64,000 nt of DNA from Jannaschia formosa (lineage in GTDB: Bacteria > Pseudomonadota > Alphaproteobacteria > Rhodobacterales > Rhodobacteraceae): the NCBI RefSeq assembly GCF_003340555.1, contig NZ_QPLJ01000003.1, positions 1-64,000 on the forward strand. The letters are read 5' to 3'. The notes beneath the pieces are model-generated. The model had not been told where the DNA came from and ran no database searches. It was given only the letters and a program-made list of their open reading frames with translations. Both the position numbers and the translations under genes were made by a program. The stretch's first letter is position 1. Each line of letters starts with the position of its first letter. Shown in pieces: positions 27,976 through 38,365 of this stretch.

Positions 27976-29001
27976 TCAGGCCGGCAGCAGCGCCCAGTAG
28001 TCGAGGTCCAGCAGCACGTCGGGCAGATAGGCCCCATCCTCGCCCCGCAGGCCGAAGGCCGCCCCCCGCGTCGCCACCAGCCGCAGGCGCAGGGCGGCGA
28101 TGCCCGGCGCGACCGCGGCCTTGTCGATGACCTCGGACCAGGCCCGGACGGTGTCGCCCGCGAAGCAGGGATTGGCATGGGCGCCCGCATTGATCGCCGC
28201 GATCGTCTGCGCATTGGCCAGCCCGTTGAAGCTGAGCGCGCGGGCGAGGGAGATCACGTGGCCGCCATAGATCAGCCGCCTGCCGTCCTCGCGATGGGTC
28301 GCGTCGAAGTGCACCCTGGCGGTGTTCTGCCAGAGGCGCGTGGCGAGCATGTGCTCCGCCTCTTCGATTGTGACGCCGTCCACATGGTCGATCCTCTCGC
28401 CGATCTCGTAATCGGCGGCGCGGTGGCGTTCGCCGGCGAGGTCGAAATCGTAGCCGGCGAAGCTCAGCCCCTCGGGCACGATCAGGTCCTCGGCGGCGAC
28501 ATGCGGGGCGAGGTCCGGCACCACCGTCTCGGGCGCCGGCGCCTCCGGGTCGCGCTTGCGGACCATGACCCAGCGCACGTAGCGCAGGACCGGCATGTCG
28601 GTCTGGTCGAAGCCGGTCGTCCTGACCCAGACGACCCCGCTCCGGCCGCTGGAATTCTGCTTCAGCCCGATCACCTCGGATTCCGCACGCAACGTGTCGC
28701 CGGAGAAGACCGGTTTGAGGAACCGCCCCTCGGCATAGCCGAGATTGGCCACGGCATTGAGCGAAACGTCCGGCACGGTCTTGCCAAAGACCGTATGGAA
28801 CACGAGCAGGTCGTCCAGCGGCGCCCCGTCGAGGCCGCAGTCGATGGCGAAGGCGTCCGAGGAATGGAGCGCGAAGCGCTGCGGATAGAGCGCGTGGTAG
28901 AGCGCCCGCTCCCCTTCCGCGACGGTGCGGGGGACCGCATGGCGGATGGTCTCGCCCAGCCGGTAGTCCTCGAAGAATCGGCCCGGATTGGTCTTGCTCA
29001 T
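27976..29001 (-). CDS. mch: Mesaconyl-CoA hydratase (MaoC family)
   Basis: This enzyme hydrates mesaconyl-C1-CoA to beta-methylmalyl-CoA in the ethylmalonyl-CoA pathway, used for acetate assimilation where isocitrate lyase is absent. The 341-residue double-hotdog protein opens with KTNPGRFFEDYRLGETI and carries DHVDGVTIEEAEHM and YGGHVISLARALSFNGLANA, which match Rhodobacter Mch as recalled. It is the last gene of an operon with an Mcl2-type lyase/thioesterase, NnrU and a DUF1737 protein, overlapping the latter by ATGA. Confidence 0.92.
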   Translation of the reverse strand: MSKTNPGRFFEDYRLGETIRHAVPRTVAEGERALYHALYPQRFALHSSDAFAIDCGLDGAPLDDLLVFHTVFGKTVPDVSLNAVANLGYAEGRFLKPVFSGDTLRAESEVIGLKQNSSGRSGVVWVRTTGFDQTDMPVLRYVRWVMVRKRDPEAPAPETVVPDLAPHVAAEDLIVPEGLSFAGYDFDLAGERHRAADYEIGERIDHVDGVTIEEAEHMLATRLWQNTARVHFDATHREDGRRLIYGGHVISLARALSFNGLANAQTIAAINAGAHANPCFAGDTVRAWSEVIDKAAVAPGIAALRLRLVATRGAAFGLRGEDGAYLPDVLLDLDYWALLPA

Positions 29002-29204
29002 TGCGCCCCCAGCTTCATCGACGGGTCGTAATCGGCCTCGACGTCCTTGGTCACGGCCTGGGCGCAGCGCATCACCCCCGCCACCGGGTCGTGCGCGTAG
29101 GCTGGCGATCCGTGCAGCACCCAGCCCTTCGCCAGCGCCTCCGACACCTTGTGGCAGAAGGCCGACGTATCCTCGGCGGTCAGCAAGCGGTAGAGCGTCG
29201 CCAT
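28998..29204 (-). CDS. DUF1737 domain small protein
   Basis: This 68-residue protein matches DUF1737 (YRLLTAEDTSAFCHKVSEAL, GWVLHGSPAYAHD, QAVTKDVE). The function is unknown. Its ATG overlaps the stop of nnrU by one base (TGATG) and its own stop overlaps the start of mch (ATGA), so it is locked into the mcl2-nnrU-mch operon by translational coupling. A longer open frame in the same register is only extension into nnrU. Confidence 0.8.
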   Translation of the reverse strand: MATLYRLLTAEDTSAFCHKVSEALAKGWVLHGSPAYAHDPVAGVMRCAQAVTKDVEADYDPSMKLGAQ

Positions 29205-29761
29205 CACATCCCCCAGGGCGTCGCGCCCAGCCAGTAGTGGATCAGCATCACGACGATCACGACGACGATCGTGACAATAACGGCCGTGACCTCCTTCTTC
29301 GCGGGCGCGCGCGGCGGCGGCGTCCAAGGCCCTTCCTGGGTGTTGATCAGCGCCATCTCGACCAGTGCCCAGACGAGCAGCCCGCCGAACAGCACGAAGG
29401 ACGGCACGTCCCCGTTGACCAGCAGATGCGCCACCGCCCAGAGCGAGAAGCCGGTCAGCTGCGGATGCCGCAGCTTGGTGCCCAGCCAGATCTTGGCGCC
29501 CTTCGCGGCGCTGGCGGCGTAGCAGTAGAAGGCCAGCACCATCAGCAGGTTGTTGATTCCGACCAGCGCCGGGGACCGGCCCCAGTAGACGGCTCCGTCG
29601 GCCTGCCGGTAGCCGATCACCATCAGCACGACCGACGCCACGATCAGCAGGGCCACGAGCCCCTTGCCGGGATCGCCCAGCCGCGCCCGCGCGCCCGGCG
29701 CCACCCGCTTGAACAGATGCGCACCCCACCAGAGCGCGACGCCGAGGATCAGGATCGGCAT
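29204..29761 (-). CDS. NnrU family membrane protein
   Basis: This 185-residue inner-membrane protein with about six hydrophobic segments belongs to the NnrU family, first noted near nitric oxide and nitrite reduction genes. Typical motifs are KLRHPQLTGFSLWAVAHLLVNGD and VEMALINTQEGPW. NnrU resembles isoprenylcysteine methyltransferase-like membrane proteins; its exact reaction is unproven. Here it sits 3 nt after an Mcl2-type gene and upstream of mch, so it is co-transcribed with carbon assimilation genes instead of denitrification genes. Confidence 0.88.
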   Translation of the reverse strand: MPILILGVALWWGAHLFKRVAPGARARLGDPGKGLVALLIVASVVLMVIGYRQADGAVYWGRSPALVGINNLLMVLAFYCYAASAAKGAKIWLGTKLRHPQLTGFSLWAVAHLLVNGDVPSFVLFGGLLVWALVEMALINTQEGPWTPPPRAPAKKEVTAVIVTIVVVIVVMLIHYWLGATPWGM

Positions 29762-29764
29762 GGC

Positions 29765-30631
29765 TCAGCCCTCTAGTTCTTCGATGGCGGCCTGCCGCGC
29801 GAGCGTCTTGCGGGCGGTCTCCACATGCAGGTTCTCGACGATCTTCCCATCCAGCACGGCGACGCCCTGCCCCTCGGCCAGCGCCGCCTCATGGGCCGCG
29901 ATCACCGCCTGCGCCTGGGCGATCTCGGCCTCGGTCGGCGCGAAGGCGGCGTTGGCGATGGCGACCTGCGCGGGATGGATCAGCGTCTTGCCGTCCATGC
30001 CGAGGTCGCGGCCCTGCTCGCATTCCGCACGCAGCCCCTCCTCGTCGCGGAAGGCGTTGTAGACGCCGTCGATGCAGGGCACGCCCGCCGCCCGCGCGGC
30101 CAGCACCGTCGCCGACAGGCAATGCAGCAACGGCATCCGGTCCGCCCGGTCGCGCACGCCCAGGTCCTTGGCCAGGTCGTTCGTCCCCAGCACCAGCCCG
30201 CCCAGCCGCAGCGCGCGGGCGATGGCGGCGGCGTTCAGCACGCCGGCGGGCGATTCGATCATGGCCCAGACCCGCATGCCGGAGCCCGCCGCCTCCAGCA
30301 CGCGGACAGCGGCGGCGATGTCCTCCGGCCCGGCGACCTTGGGCAGCAGCACCGCCTCGGCCTCCATCCCGCAGGCGGCGGCGAGGTCGTCGGCGCCCCA
30401 TTCGGTGTCGGCCCCGTTTACCCGTATGATCCGCGCGCGGGGCCCGTAGGCGATCCGCGCCAGGGCGCGGCCCAGGGCCTCGCGCGCGGCGGCCTTCTCG
30501 GTCGGCGCGACCGCGTCCTCCAGGTCGAAGATGATCGCGTCGACGGGCAGGCCGGCGGCTTTCTCGAGCGCCCGCTCCTTCGAGGCGGGGATATACAGAA
30601 CGGAACGGTAGGGGCGGGCGGGTTCGGTCAT
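29765..30631 (-). CDS. mcl2: HpcH/HpaI (citrate lyase beta-like) protein, probable (3S)-malyl-CoA thioesterase
   Basis: This 288-residue TIM-barrel enzyme of the CitE-like family has SVLYIPASKERALEKA at the N-terminus, the acidic metal motif FDLEDAV and Glu126 in AMIESPAG. The length and N-terminus fit Mcl2, the (3S)-malyl-CoA thioesterase of the ethylmalonyl-CoA pathway, better than the longer Mcl1 lyase. Immediate linkage to mch supports this. It heads the operon mcl2-nnrU-DUF1737-mch. Confidence 0.78.
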   Translation of the reverse strand: MTEPARPYRSVLYIPASKERALEKAAGLPVDAIIFDLEDAVAPTEKAAAREALGRALARIAYGPRARIIRVNGADTEWGADDLAAACGMEAEAVLLPKVAGPEDIAAAVRVLEAAGSGMRVWAMIESPAGVLNAAAIARALRLGGLVLGTNDLAKDLGVRDRADRMPLLHCLSATVLAARAAGVPCIDGVYNAFRDEEGLRAECEQGRDLGMDGKTLIHPAQVAIANAAFAPTEAEIAQAQAVIAAHEAALAEGQGVAVLDGKIVENLHVETARKTLARQAAIEELEG

Positions 30632-30893
30632 GCGGGTCTCCGTCGGTCGCCGCCTTAATGCAGGTCGCGCAATCAATCGCAAGGCCCGGAGCCTCCGGCA
30701 GCCCGTTCGTTGCGCAGGTGCCGGGCGGCCAGCGCGGCGCCTCCGGCCGTTAACCGTTCCTTGGGAGATTTCTGACAACACTGGGACACCAGCACGCCCG
30801 GCACGGTCCGGGCCCCCACGAGAGATCGGCATCGGCCCGGCTCTCGCGCGGGCCGGTTCGACCCCGAAACCCCGAAGGATGAAGGAACGTGCC

Positions 30894-32370
<1,477 letters not shown>

Positions 32371-32377
32371 CATTCGG

Positions 32378-32405
32378 GCGGCCCGCGCCTCCGGGTGCGG
32401 GCCGC
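32378..32405 (+). terminator. GC hairpin after mdh, possible terminator or attenuator
   Basis: A 9-bp stem (GCGGCCCGC with GCGGGCCGC) lies 7 nt after the mdh stop. No T-run follows, so termination would be partial or factor-dependent. Confidence 0.45.
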
Positions 32406-32542
32406 AACTCCGCCGATGCCGCCGCGTCGCCGCGTCCGCGCCCTGCATCTCCCGCAAAAGCTTCTTTTCACGCAGTCTCCCCCGGCTTGGGGACGCGACC
32501 GGCCTGTCTCCGGTTGCGGCGGCGCCTTGCCGCGCGGACTGG

Positions 32543-32573
32543 TGTGATCACAGCTTTGCGTCGTGTGATCACA
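32543..32573. promoter_or_regulatory. Two TGTGATCACA palindromes 21 bp apart
   Basis: Perfect 10-bp palindromes lie at 32543-32552 and 32564-32573, two helical turns apart, about 115 nt upstream of sucC. The spacing on one DNA face suggests a dimeric or tetrameric regulator of the succinyl-CoA/2-oxoglutarate genes. The factor is unknown; a GntR-type or other regulator is possible. Confidence 0.6.
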
Positions 32574-32687
32574 AATGCCGATTTTCCCGCAGGACCTGTA
32601 ACAATTCCCTCTTCCGGTATTCCAAGGGACCTCGGCCCGTGCTTTCCCCGTTTGCGACCGACACCAAAGCGACCGGGGGCGCGACCC

Positions 32688-33881
32688 ATGAACATCCACG
32701 AGTATCAGGCCAAGGCTCTCCTGCGCGATTACGGCGCCCCGGTCAGCGACGGCGTGGCCGTCACCAAGGCCGCCGAGGCCAAGAACGCCGCCAGCCAGCT
32801 CGACGGGCCGCTCTGGGTGGTGAAGGCGCAGATCCACGCCGGCGGCCGCGGCAAGGGCAAGTTCAAGGAGGCCGAGGCCGGCGAGAAGGGCGGCGTCCGC
32901 CTCGCCAAATCCGTCGAGGAGGCCGCGGAAGAGGCGCGGAAGATGCTCGGCAACACGCTGGTCACGCACCAGACGGGCCCCGCGGGCAAGCAGGTCAACC
33001 GCATCTATATCGAGGACGGCTCCGGCATCGCGCGCGAGCTGTATCTGGCGCTGCTGGTCGACCGTCAGACCAGCCGCATCGGCTTCGTCTGCTCGACCGA
33101 GGGCGGCATGGACATAGAAGAGGTGGCCGCCTCGACCCCCGAGAAGATCGTCAGCTTCTCGGTCGATCCCGCCACCGGCTACCAGCCCTGGCACGGCCGC
33201 CGCGTCGCCTTCTCGCTGGGGCTGGAAGGCGCGCAGGTCAAGCAGTGCGTGCAGCTCATGGGGCAACTCTACAAGGCCTTCACCGAGAAGGACATGGAGA
33301 TGCTGGAGATCAACCCGCTGATCGTCACCGACGAGGGCAACCTCAAGGTGCTTGATGCCAAGGTCGGCTTCGACGGCAACGCGATCTACCGCCACAAGGA
33401 CATCGCCGAACTGCGCGACGAGACCGAGGAGGACGCGAAGGAACTCGCCGCCTCCAAGTACGACCTGAACTACATCGCGCTCGACGGCGAGATCGGCTGC
33501 ATGGTCAACGGCGCCGGGCTGGCGATGGCGACGATGGACATCATCAAGCTCTATGGGGCGGAGCCCGCGAACTTCCTCGATGTCGGCGGCGGCGCCACCA
33601 AGGAGAAGGTGACGGAGGCGTTCAAGATCATCACCTCGGACCCGAACGTGAAGGGCATCCTGGTCAACATCTTCGGCGGCATCATGCGCTGCGACGTCAT
33701 CGCCGAGGGCGTGGTGGCCGCCGTGAAGGAGGTCGGGCTGAAGGTCCCGCTGGTGGTCCGGCTGGAGGGCACGAACGTGCAGCAGGGCAAGGACATCATC
33801 AACAATTCCGGCCTGGACGTGATTGCTGCCGACGACCTCAAGGACGGCGCACAGAAGATCGTGAAGGCCGTCAAGGGCTGA
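32688..33881 (+). CDS. sucC: Succinate-CoA ligase, ADP-forming, beta subunit
   Basis: This is the ATP-grasp subunit of succinyl-CoA synthetase, which makes ATP or GTP from succinyl-CoA. The 397-residue product begins [16 protein letters not shown], has the nucleotide-binding [14 protein letters not shown] and ends with the power-helix and ligase regions ([23 protein letters not shown]). The start at 32688 is standard for the family; the frame is open upstream. Its partner sucD lies 1.3 kb downstream, separated by two exported-protein genes. Confidence 0.97.
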   Translation: MNIHEYQAKALLRDYGAPVSDGVAVTKAAEAKNAASQLDGPLWVVKAQIHAGGRGKGKFKEAEAGEKGGVRLAKSVEEAAEEARKMLGNTLVTHQTGPAGKQVNRIYIEDGSGIARELYLALLVDRQTSRIGFVCSTEGGMDIEEVAASTPEKIVSFSVDPATGYQPWHGRRVAFSLGLEGAQVKQCVQLMGQLYKAFTEKDMEMLEINPLIVTDEGNLKVLDAKVGFDGNAIYRHKDIAELRDETEEDAKELAASKYDLNYIALDGEIGCMVNGAGLAMATMDIIKLYGAEPANFLDVGGGATKEKVTEAFKIITSDPNVKGILVNIFGGIMRCDVIAEGVVAAVKEVGLKVPLVVRLEGTNVQQGKDIINNSGLDVIAADDLKDGAQKIVKAVKG

Positions 33882-33924
33882 GCCCCTGGCGGGGCCGCCG
33901 CCCCCTCAACCCGAAGGACGACCC

Positions 33925-34557
33925 ATGTCCCCGCGCCGCCCCATCGCCTGCCGCCCCGCCCGGGCCGCCCCGACCGCACCCCGGTCGGCAGCGGCGCGCG
34001 CATCGGCATCGGCGGGGCGGGCGAAGGCCGTCCGGCGCGCGACCGGCCATTGCGCCGCGCTCGGCATCGCGCTCACCTTCGCGGCTTGCGGCTTGGCTGC
34101 CGCCAACCCCCTCCGCGCCGCCGCCCTCGACGCCTTCGCGCGCAACTGCTTCTCGCCGCACCTGACCGCCCGGGCGGCAGAGGCCGAACTCGCCCCCCAC
34201 GGGCGGCACGACTTCTACGACCTGCGCCCATTCTCCGCCCCCGCCCCCTCCAAGCCGGCAACCGAGGCCACCCCCGGCACCGACCGCCGCTGCGAGATCG
34301 CCTTCGACGGCGCCCACGGGGAAGCCGCGGCCGAGATCGCGCTCGCCGCCCTGCAAGCCGAGGGCATCCGCGCCGAGGCCCCGCTCCCCCTCCCCGCCCG
34401 CCCAGACGAAACCACCACCCTCCGCGGCGCCCGCTTCCTCAACCCCGCCCGCATCGCCGTTGTCGAGACCGGCACCCGCCCCGGCCCGAACGGAACCGAG
34501 ACCTTCCTGCGCGTCGAGCGCCTGACCCCCGAGGCATCCGCGGAGGCCATCCGATGA
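33925..34557 (+). CDS. Hypothetical protein between sucC and sucD
   Basis: This 210-residue protein is not recognised. It begins with about 40 Arg/Ala/Pro-rich residues, then a hydrophobic segment ([17 protein letters not shown], about 44-60) that may be a signal or membrane anchor. A mature part follows with two cysteines (RNCFSPHL and RRCEIAF). AAGGA stands before the ATG. It overlaps the next gene by ATGA. The unusual N-terminus may be an upstream extension, but no later in-frame start codon was seen before the hydrophobic segment. Confidence 0.6.
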   Translation: MSPRRPIACRPARAAPTAPRSAAARASASAGRAKAVRRATGHCAALGIALTFAACGLAAANPLRAAALDAFARNCFSPHLTARAAEAELAPHGRHDFYDLRPFSAPAPSKPATEATPGTDRRCEIAFDGAHGEAAAEIALAALQAEGIRAEAPLPLPARPDETTTLRGARFLNPARIAVVETGTRPGPNGTETFLRVERLTPEASAEAIR

Positions 34558-35132
34558 TCCGTCCCCTGATCCTCCTGGCCGCGGCGCTGCTCGCCAGCTG
34601 CGCGCAGGACGGCGCCTTGCGCGTCCCCTCCGGCGTCGAGGAGATCGCGGTGCAGCGCATGCGCTTCGCGACCGAGGCGGTCTGCCTCAACAACACCACG
34701 CAGGCCGCGCAGGACCGCGCCGCCCGGGCGCTCGACTTCCCCGTCCGCAACCGCGAGAACGGGGCGACGGTCTACGTAAACCCGGGCACGTTGACCTTCC
34801 TGCGCCTTGGCCCCGCGCCCGACCAGGCGATCACGACCGAGGACGGGCGCCGGGTCGTCTATCGCGGCTCCGGCTGCTCGGTCGGCTCGCCCGCCATCGG
34901 GGTGCGCGCCGCCAATCGCATCGCGGGCGAGATCCTCGCACCGCGCCTCGTCGACGGCTCGGCCCTGACCGCCGCGCCCGTCGGGGCGGGCACGAACGAG
35001 CGCGGCGGCATCGGCTTCTTCTTCGACGACGTGTCGCTGACGCAGCCCATCGCCACCACCACGATCACCAATCCGGAGACCGGGCAGGCCGAGACGTTCC
35101 TGCACCCGGTCATCCTCGTCATCCACCGCTAG
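34554..35132 (+). CDS. Hypothetical lipoprotein between sucC and sucD
   Basis: This 192-residue predicted lipoprotein has a short signal ([16 protein letters not shown]) with the lipobox LLASC (Cys16). The mature protein has two further cysteines (EAVCLNN and GSGCSVG) and a Gly/Thr-rich C-terminus. No family was recognised. It is coupled by ATGA overlap to the preceding gene and ends 33 nt before sucD, so both are very likely transcribed with the succinyl-CoA synthetase genes. Confidence 0.7.
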   Translation: MIRPLILLAAALLASCAQDGALRVPSGVEEIAVQRMRFATEAVCLNNTTQAAQDRAARALDFPVRNRENGATVYVNPGTLTFLRLGPAPDQAITTEDGRRVVYRGSGCSVGSPAIGVRAANRIAGEILAPRLVDGSALTAAPVGAGTNERGGIGFFFDDVSLTQPIATTTITNPETGQAETFLHPVILVIHR

Positions 35133-35165
35133 ACTATCGCGCGACCGCGCAAGACGGAGAGAAGA

Positions 35166-36053
35166 ATGGCCATCCTGATCGACAAAGACACAAAGGTGAT
35201 CTGCCAGGGCCTCACCGGCTCCCAGGGGACCTTCCACACGGAGCAGGCCATCGCCTACGGCACGCAGATGGTGGGCGGCGTGACGCCCGGAAAGGGCGGC
35301 CAGACCCATCTCGACCTGCCCGTCTTCGACAGCTGCCACGAGGCGGTCGCGAAGACCGGCGCCAATGCGAGCGTCATCTACGTCCCGCCCCCCTTCGCCG
35401 CCGATTCCATCCTGGAGGCCATCGACGCCGAGCTGCCGCTGGTCGTCTGCATCACCGAGGGCATCCCGGTGCTCGACATGATGAAGGTCAAGCGCGCGCT
35501 CGACGGGTCGAAGACGCGGCTGATCGGGCCGAACTGCCCGGGCGTGATCACGCCGGACGCCTGCAAGATCGGCATCATGCCGGGCCATATCCACAAGCGC
35601 GGGTCCGTCGGGGTCGTGTCGCGCTCCGGAACGCTGACCTACGAGGCGGTCAAGCAGACGACCGACATGGGGCTGGGCCAGTCGACCGCCGTCGGCATCG
35701 GCGGCGACCCGATCAAGGGGACCGAGCATATCGACGTGCTGGAGATGTTCCTGGCCGACCCCGAGACGACCTCGATCATCATGATCGGCGAGATCGGCGG
35801 CACCGCGGAGGAAGACGCCGCGCAGTTCCTCGCCGACGAGCGCAAGGCCGGCCGCTGGAAGCCCACCGCCGGGTTCATCGCCGGCCGCACGGCGCCTCCG
35901 GGCCGCCGCATGGGCCATGCCGGCGCCATCGTCGCGGGCGGAAAGGGCGACGCGGAGTCGAAGATCGAGGCGATGAAGGCCGCCGGCATCGTCGTCGCCG
36001 ACAGCCCCGCCACGCTGGGCGAGGCGGTGAAGGAGGCCATCGACAAGGGATGA
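35166..36053 (+). CDS. sucD: Succinate-CoA ligase, ADP-forming, alpha subunit
   Basis: This is the CoA-binding, phosphohistidine subunit of succinyl-CoA synthetase. The 295-residue product has the CoA motif [25 protein letters not shown], and the active-site histidine in [12 protein letters not shown] good GGAGAGAAGA stretch precedes the ATG. Its stop overlaps the next gene (ATGA). Confidence 0.98.
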   Translation: MAILIDKDTKVICQGLTGSQGTFHTEQAIAYGTQMVGGVTPGKGGQTHLDLPVFDSCHEAVAKTGANASVIYVPPPFAADSILEAIDAELPLVVCITEGIPVLDMMKVKRALDGSKTRLIGPNCPGVITPDACKIGIMPGHIHKRGSVGVVSRSGTLTYEAVKQTTDMGLGQSTAVGIGGDPIKGTEHIDVLEMFLADPETTSIIMIGEIGGTAEEDAAQFLADERKAGRWKPTAGFIAGRTAPPGRRMGHAGAIVAGGKGDAESKIEAMKAAGIVVADSPATLGEAVKEAIDKG

Positions 36054-36424
36054 GACAGATCACGGCCCTTTTTCTCACCGCTGCCGCCCTTTCCGCCTGC
36101 CAAGGCGAGGGGCTGGGTGCGCAAGGCTCTGCCGGAATGGTCACGGAGGTCGCGAAGGGAGTCTTCTACATGGAGCTTCCCGACGCGCCGGGCGGCTTGA
36201 AGGGTGCGAGGGTTCCGCTGCCCACCTCGGTCTTCGACGTTCGCGGCGTCAGGGGCAGCTATACGGTCCGCGCGCTGAACGACGCCTTCGCGCCAAACGA
36301 CTTCCGGACGGCGGGCGTGTCGCTCTGCCAGACATGGGGCCGTCCGCTGGCCTCCATCTCGGAGCCGCGCCGCTTCGGAGGCCTTCGGTCGCGCGAGATC
36401 GCCGCCGATGTGAGGTGTGGCTGA
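36050..36424 (+). CDS. Hypothetical small lipoprotein
   Basis: This 124-residue protein has a lipoprotein signal ([17 protein letters not shown], Cys17). The mature part is not recognised and carries two late cysteines (SLCQTW and the C-terminal RCG). It overlaps sucD by four bases and ends 3 nt before a DUF805 gene, so it is translationally linked to the TCA operon. Confidence 0.7.
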   Translation: MRQITALFLTAAALSACQGEGLGAQGSAGMVTEVAKGVFYMELPDAPGGLKGARVPLPTSVFDVRGVRGSYTVRALNDAFAPNDFRTAGVSLCQTWGRPLASISEPRRFGGLRSREIAADVRCG

Positions 36425-36427
36425 GCG

Positions 36428-37072
36428 ATGGGCTTTACGGAGGCGATAGGCACCTGCTTTCGCAAGTATGCGACATTCTCCGGCCGCGCCTCGCGGTCGG
36501 AGTTCTGGTGGTTCGTGCTCTTCCTGCTCCTCGGCTCCGTTGCCCTGGCGATCCTCGACGGCCTGATCTTCGGCGGATCCGCCTCGCTCGAACAGGTTAT
36601 TCGCACCGACGCGAACGGGAACGAGACCGTCTCCTACGGGCGCATCACGAATTACGACGGCGGCTGGCTGGAGACGATTTTCTCGATCGTGACCTTCCTG
36701 CCGTGGCTTGCGGTGACGTGGCGCCGTCTGCACGACCGCGACATCCGCGGATGGTGGGCATTCCTGCCGCACGGGCTGGGGATCGTGACGATGCTCGCTC
36801 TGGTGGCGACCACGGTCGGCTTCGACGGGTTTCTATCCGGCGGGCCAGAGATGGCTTCCGCGATGATGCGCGCCTTCAGAGAGGACCTTCCCATGGCCGT
36901 ATCCGTGACGGGAGCTTTCGCGAGCTTCGCGGCTTCGATCTGGCTTGTCGTGACCCTCGCAAGCCGCGGAACTCCCGGTCCGAACCGTTTCGGCCCGCCC
37001 CCTGCGGATGCTGCCGCTCAACCGACGATCATCCGTGTCGGTAACATGCCACACATCGGGAAGCGCTCATGA
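36428..37072 (+). CDS. DUF805 domain membrane protein
   Basis: This 214-residue inner-membrane protein belongs to DUF805, recognised by FSGRASRSEFWWFVLF near the N-terminus and the TWRRLHDRDIRGWW motif. About four transmembrane segments are present, with a soluble insertion between the first two. The function of DUF805 proteins is unknown. It lies in the sucD-sucA interval. Confidence 0.88.
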   Translation: MGFTEAIGTCFRKYATFSGRASRSEFWWFVLFLLLGSVALAILDGLIFGGSASLEQVIRTDANGNETVSYGRITNYDGGWLETIFSIVTFLPWLAVTWRRLHDRDIRGWWAFLPHGLGIVTMLALVATTVGFDGFLSGGPEMASAMMRAFREDLPMAVSVTGAFASFAASIWLVVTLASRGTPGPNRFGPPPADAAAQPTIIRVGNMPHIGKRS

Positions 37073-37185
37073 TGCGCCTCGCCGCGCCGCACTTCGCTGG
37101 CGGGCAGGTCGCCGTCGGCCTCACTCCGCCCGCGACCACCTTCCACCGGACCCTCCAGCCGGCGACGGAGGCGCCCTGCTGACCC

Positions 37186-37890
37186 ATGCTCGTCTCCCAC
37201 CCCCACCAGTTCGTCTACCTCAAGACGCGCAAGACCGCAGGGACCTCCGTCGAGATGGCGCTCCAGCCGCTCTGCACGGATGCCCCGGCGCCGGTCGTCG
37301 AGGAGACGCATGCGGTTCTCGGGGCGCGCGGCGTTGTCGGGATGCGGCGGGTCGAGGCGCCGCGGCGCGATGCGCTCGACGAGATCTGGTACAACCACAT
37401 GCCCGCCGCGGCGATCCGGGGCCTGATCGGCAAGCGGCTCTGGGACCGTTATGCCAAGGTCGCCTGCATCCGGGACCCGTTCGAGCGGATGGTCTCCATG
37501 TTCCACTGGCGCCGGGACCTGGCGCGTCGGGGCGCCTCCCCGGACGCCTCGCAGGCCACGCTCGTCGCCGAGTTCCGCGACTTCGTGCGGACGGGCACCT
37601 GGAACGACGACAGGGAGATCGTCCAGATCGACGGCCGGTCCTGCGTCGACGTCGTGCTGCGGCAGGAGCATCTCGCCGCCGACCTCGCGGGCCTCGAATC
37701 GCGGCTGTCGCTCGCCCCGGGCACGCTCGACCTGCCCCGGACCAAGGTCGGACGGGCCTTCCGCCAGGGCTTCGCCACCGCCGACTATTACGACGCGCCG
37801 ACCATGCGCCTCGTGCGCGACCGGCTGGCCTGGGTCTGGGACCTGCACCCCTATCCCGAGACGCCGATGGAGATGGCCCATGACGACTGA
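37186..37890 (+). CDS. Sulfotransferase family 2 domain protein
   Basis: This 234-residue soluble protein has a sulfotransferase P-loop (YLKTRKTAGTSVEM, residues 10-23) for the PAPS 5'-phosphosulfate and a 3'-phosphate-binding region IRDPFERMVSMFHW. Acceptors could be a glycan or a small molecule; nothing in the context decides. It overlaps the next gene by 11 nt. It is a distinct branch from the sulfotransferase-like protein at 13414. Confidence 0.82.
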   Translation: MLVSHPHQFVYLKTRKTAGTSVEMALQPLCTDAPAPVVEETHAVLGARGVVGMRRVEAPRRDALDEIWYNHMPAAAIRGLIGKRLWDRYAKVACIRDPFERMVSMFHWRRDLARRGASPDASQATLVAEFRDFVRTGTWNDDREIVQIDGRSCVDVVLRQEHLAADLAGLESRLSLAPGTLDLPRTKVGRAFRQGFATADYYDAPTMRLVRDRLAWVWDLHPYPETPMEMAHDD

Positions 37891-38365
37891 CCTGCGCGCG
37901 ATCCTTCTGGCGGCCCTCTGCCTCGCCGCGCCTGCCGCGGCCCAGCCCTGCGCCGAACCCGGCTTCGACGCCGCCCTCGCCGCGCTGGAGGCGCAGGGCT
38001 GGACCCGCGCCGAGGCCCTGACCCCGGCCCAGGCCGACGCGCTCGCCTGGACCCGCGCGATCACCTATATCGAGGGCGACGACGGCGGCCGGACACCCGC
38101 CGAGATCCTCGAGCTTCAGCGGAAGGCCGGCGCCGGCCTCCTGCGCCGCGTCGACACGGACAGCACCCGCTCCGCCGTGCTGACGCGCGGCGACGAGGCG
38201 ATGACCCTGACCCAGACCGTCACCGCCCCCGGCCGGATCGAGCGGCAGTGCCGCCTCGCCACCGCCGCGCCGGTTCCCGGCACCGACCCCATCGACACGA
38301 CCGGCTGGCCCGGAGCGCCCCTGCTCGCGGACCTGACCTTCATCTTTCCGGAGGAAACGGAATGA
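37880..38365 (+). CDS. Hypothetical exported protein upstream of sucA
   Basis: This 161-residue protein has a signal peptide (cleavage after PAAAQ, about residue 22) and two cysteines (QPCAEPG and RQCRLAT). It is not recognised. Its start lies inside the 3' end of the sulfotransferase gene and its stop overlaps the sucA start (ATGA), so sucA translation may be coupled to it. Confidence 0.72.
   Translation: MTTDLRAILLAALCLAAPAAAQPCAEPGFDAALAALEAQGWTRAEALTPAQADALAWTRAITYIEGDDGGRTPAEILELQRKAGAGLLRRVDTDSTRSAVLTRGDEAMTLTQTVTAPGRIERQCRLATAAPVPGTDPIDTTGWPGAPLLADLTFIFPEETE

Larger units (their letters stand above)
32371..32687. other. mdh-sucC intergenic region with paired operators
   Basis: About 317 bp without a gene. 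It contains the GC hairpin after mdh, two TGTGATCACA palindromes and the leader of sucC. It probably carries the main promoter of the suc genes, although no convincing -35/-10 pair was identified. Confidence 0.55.
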
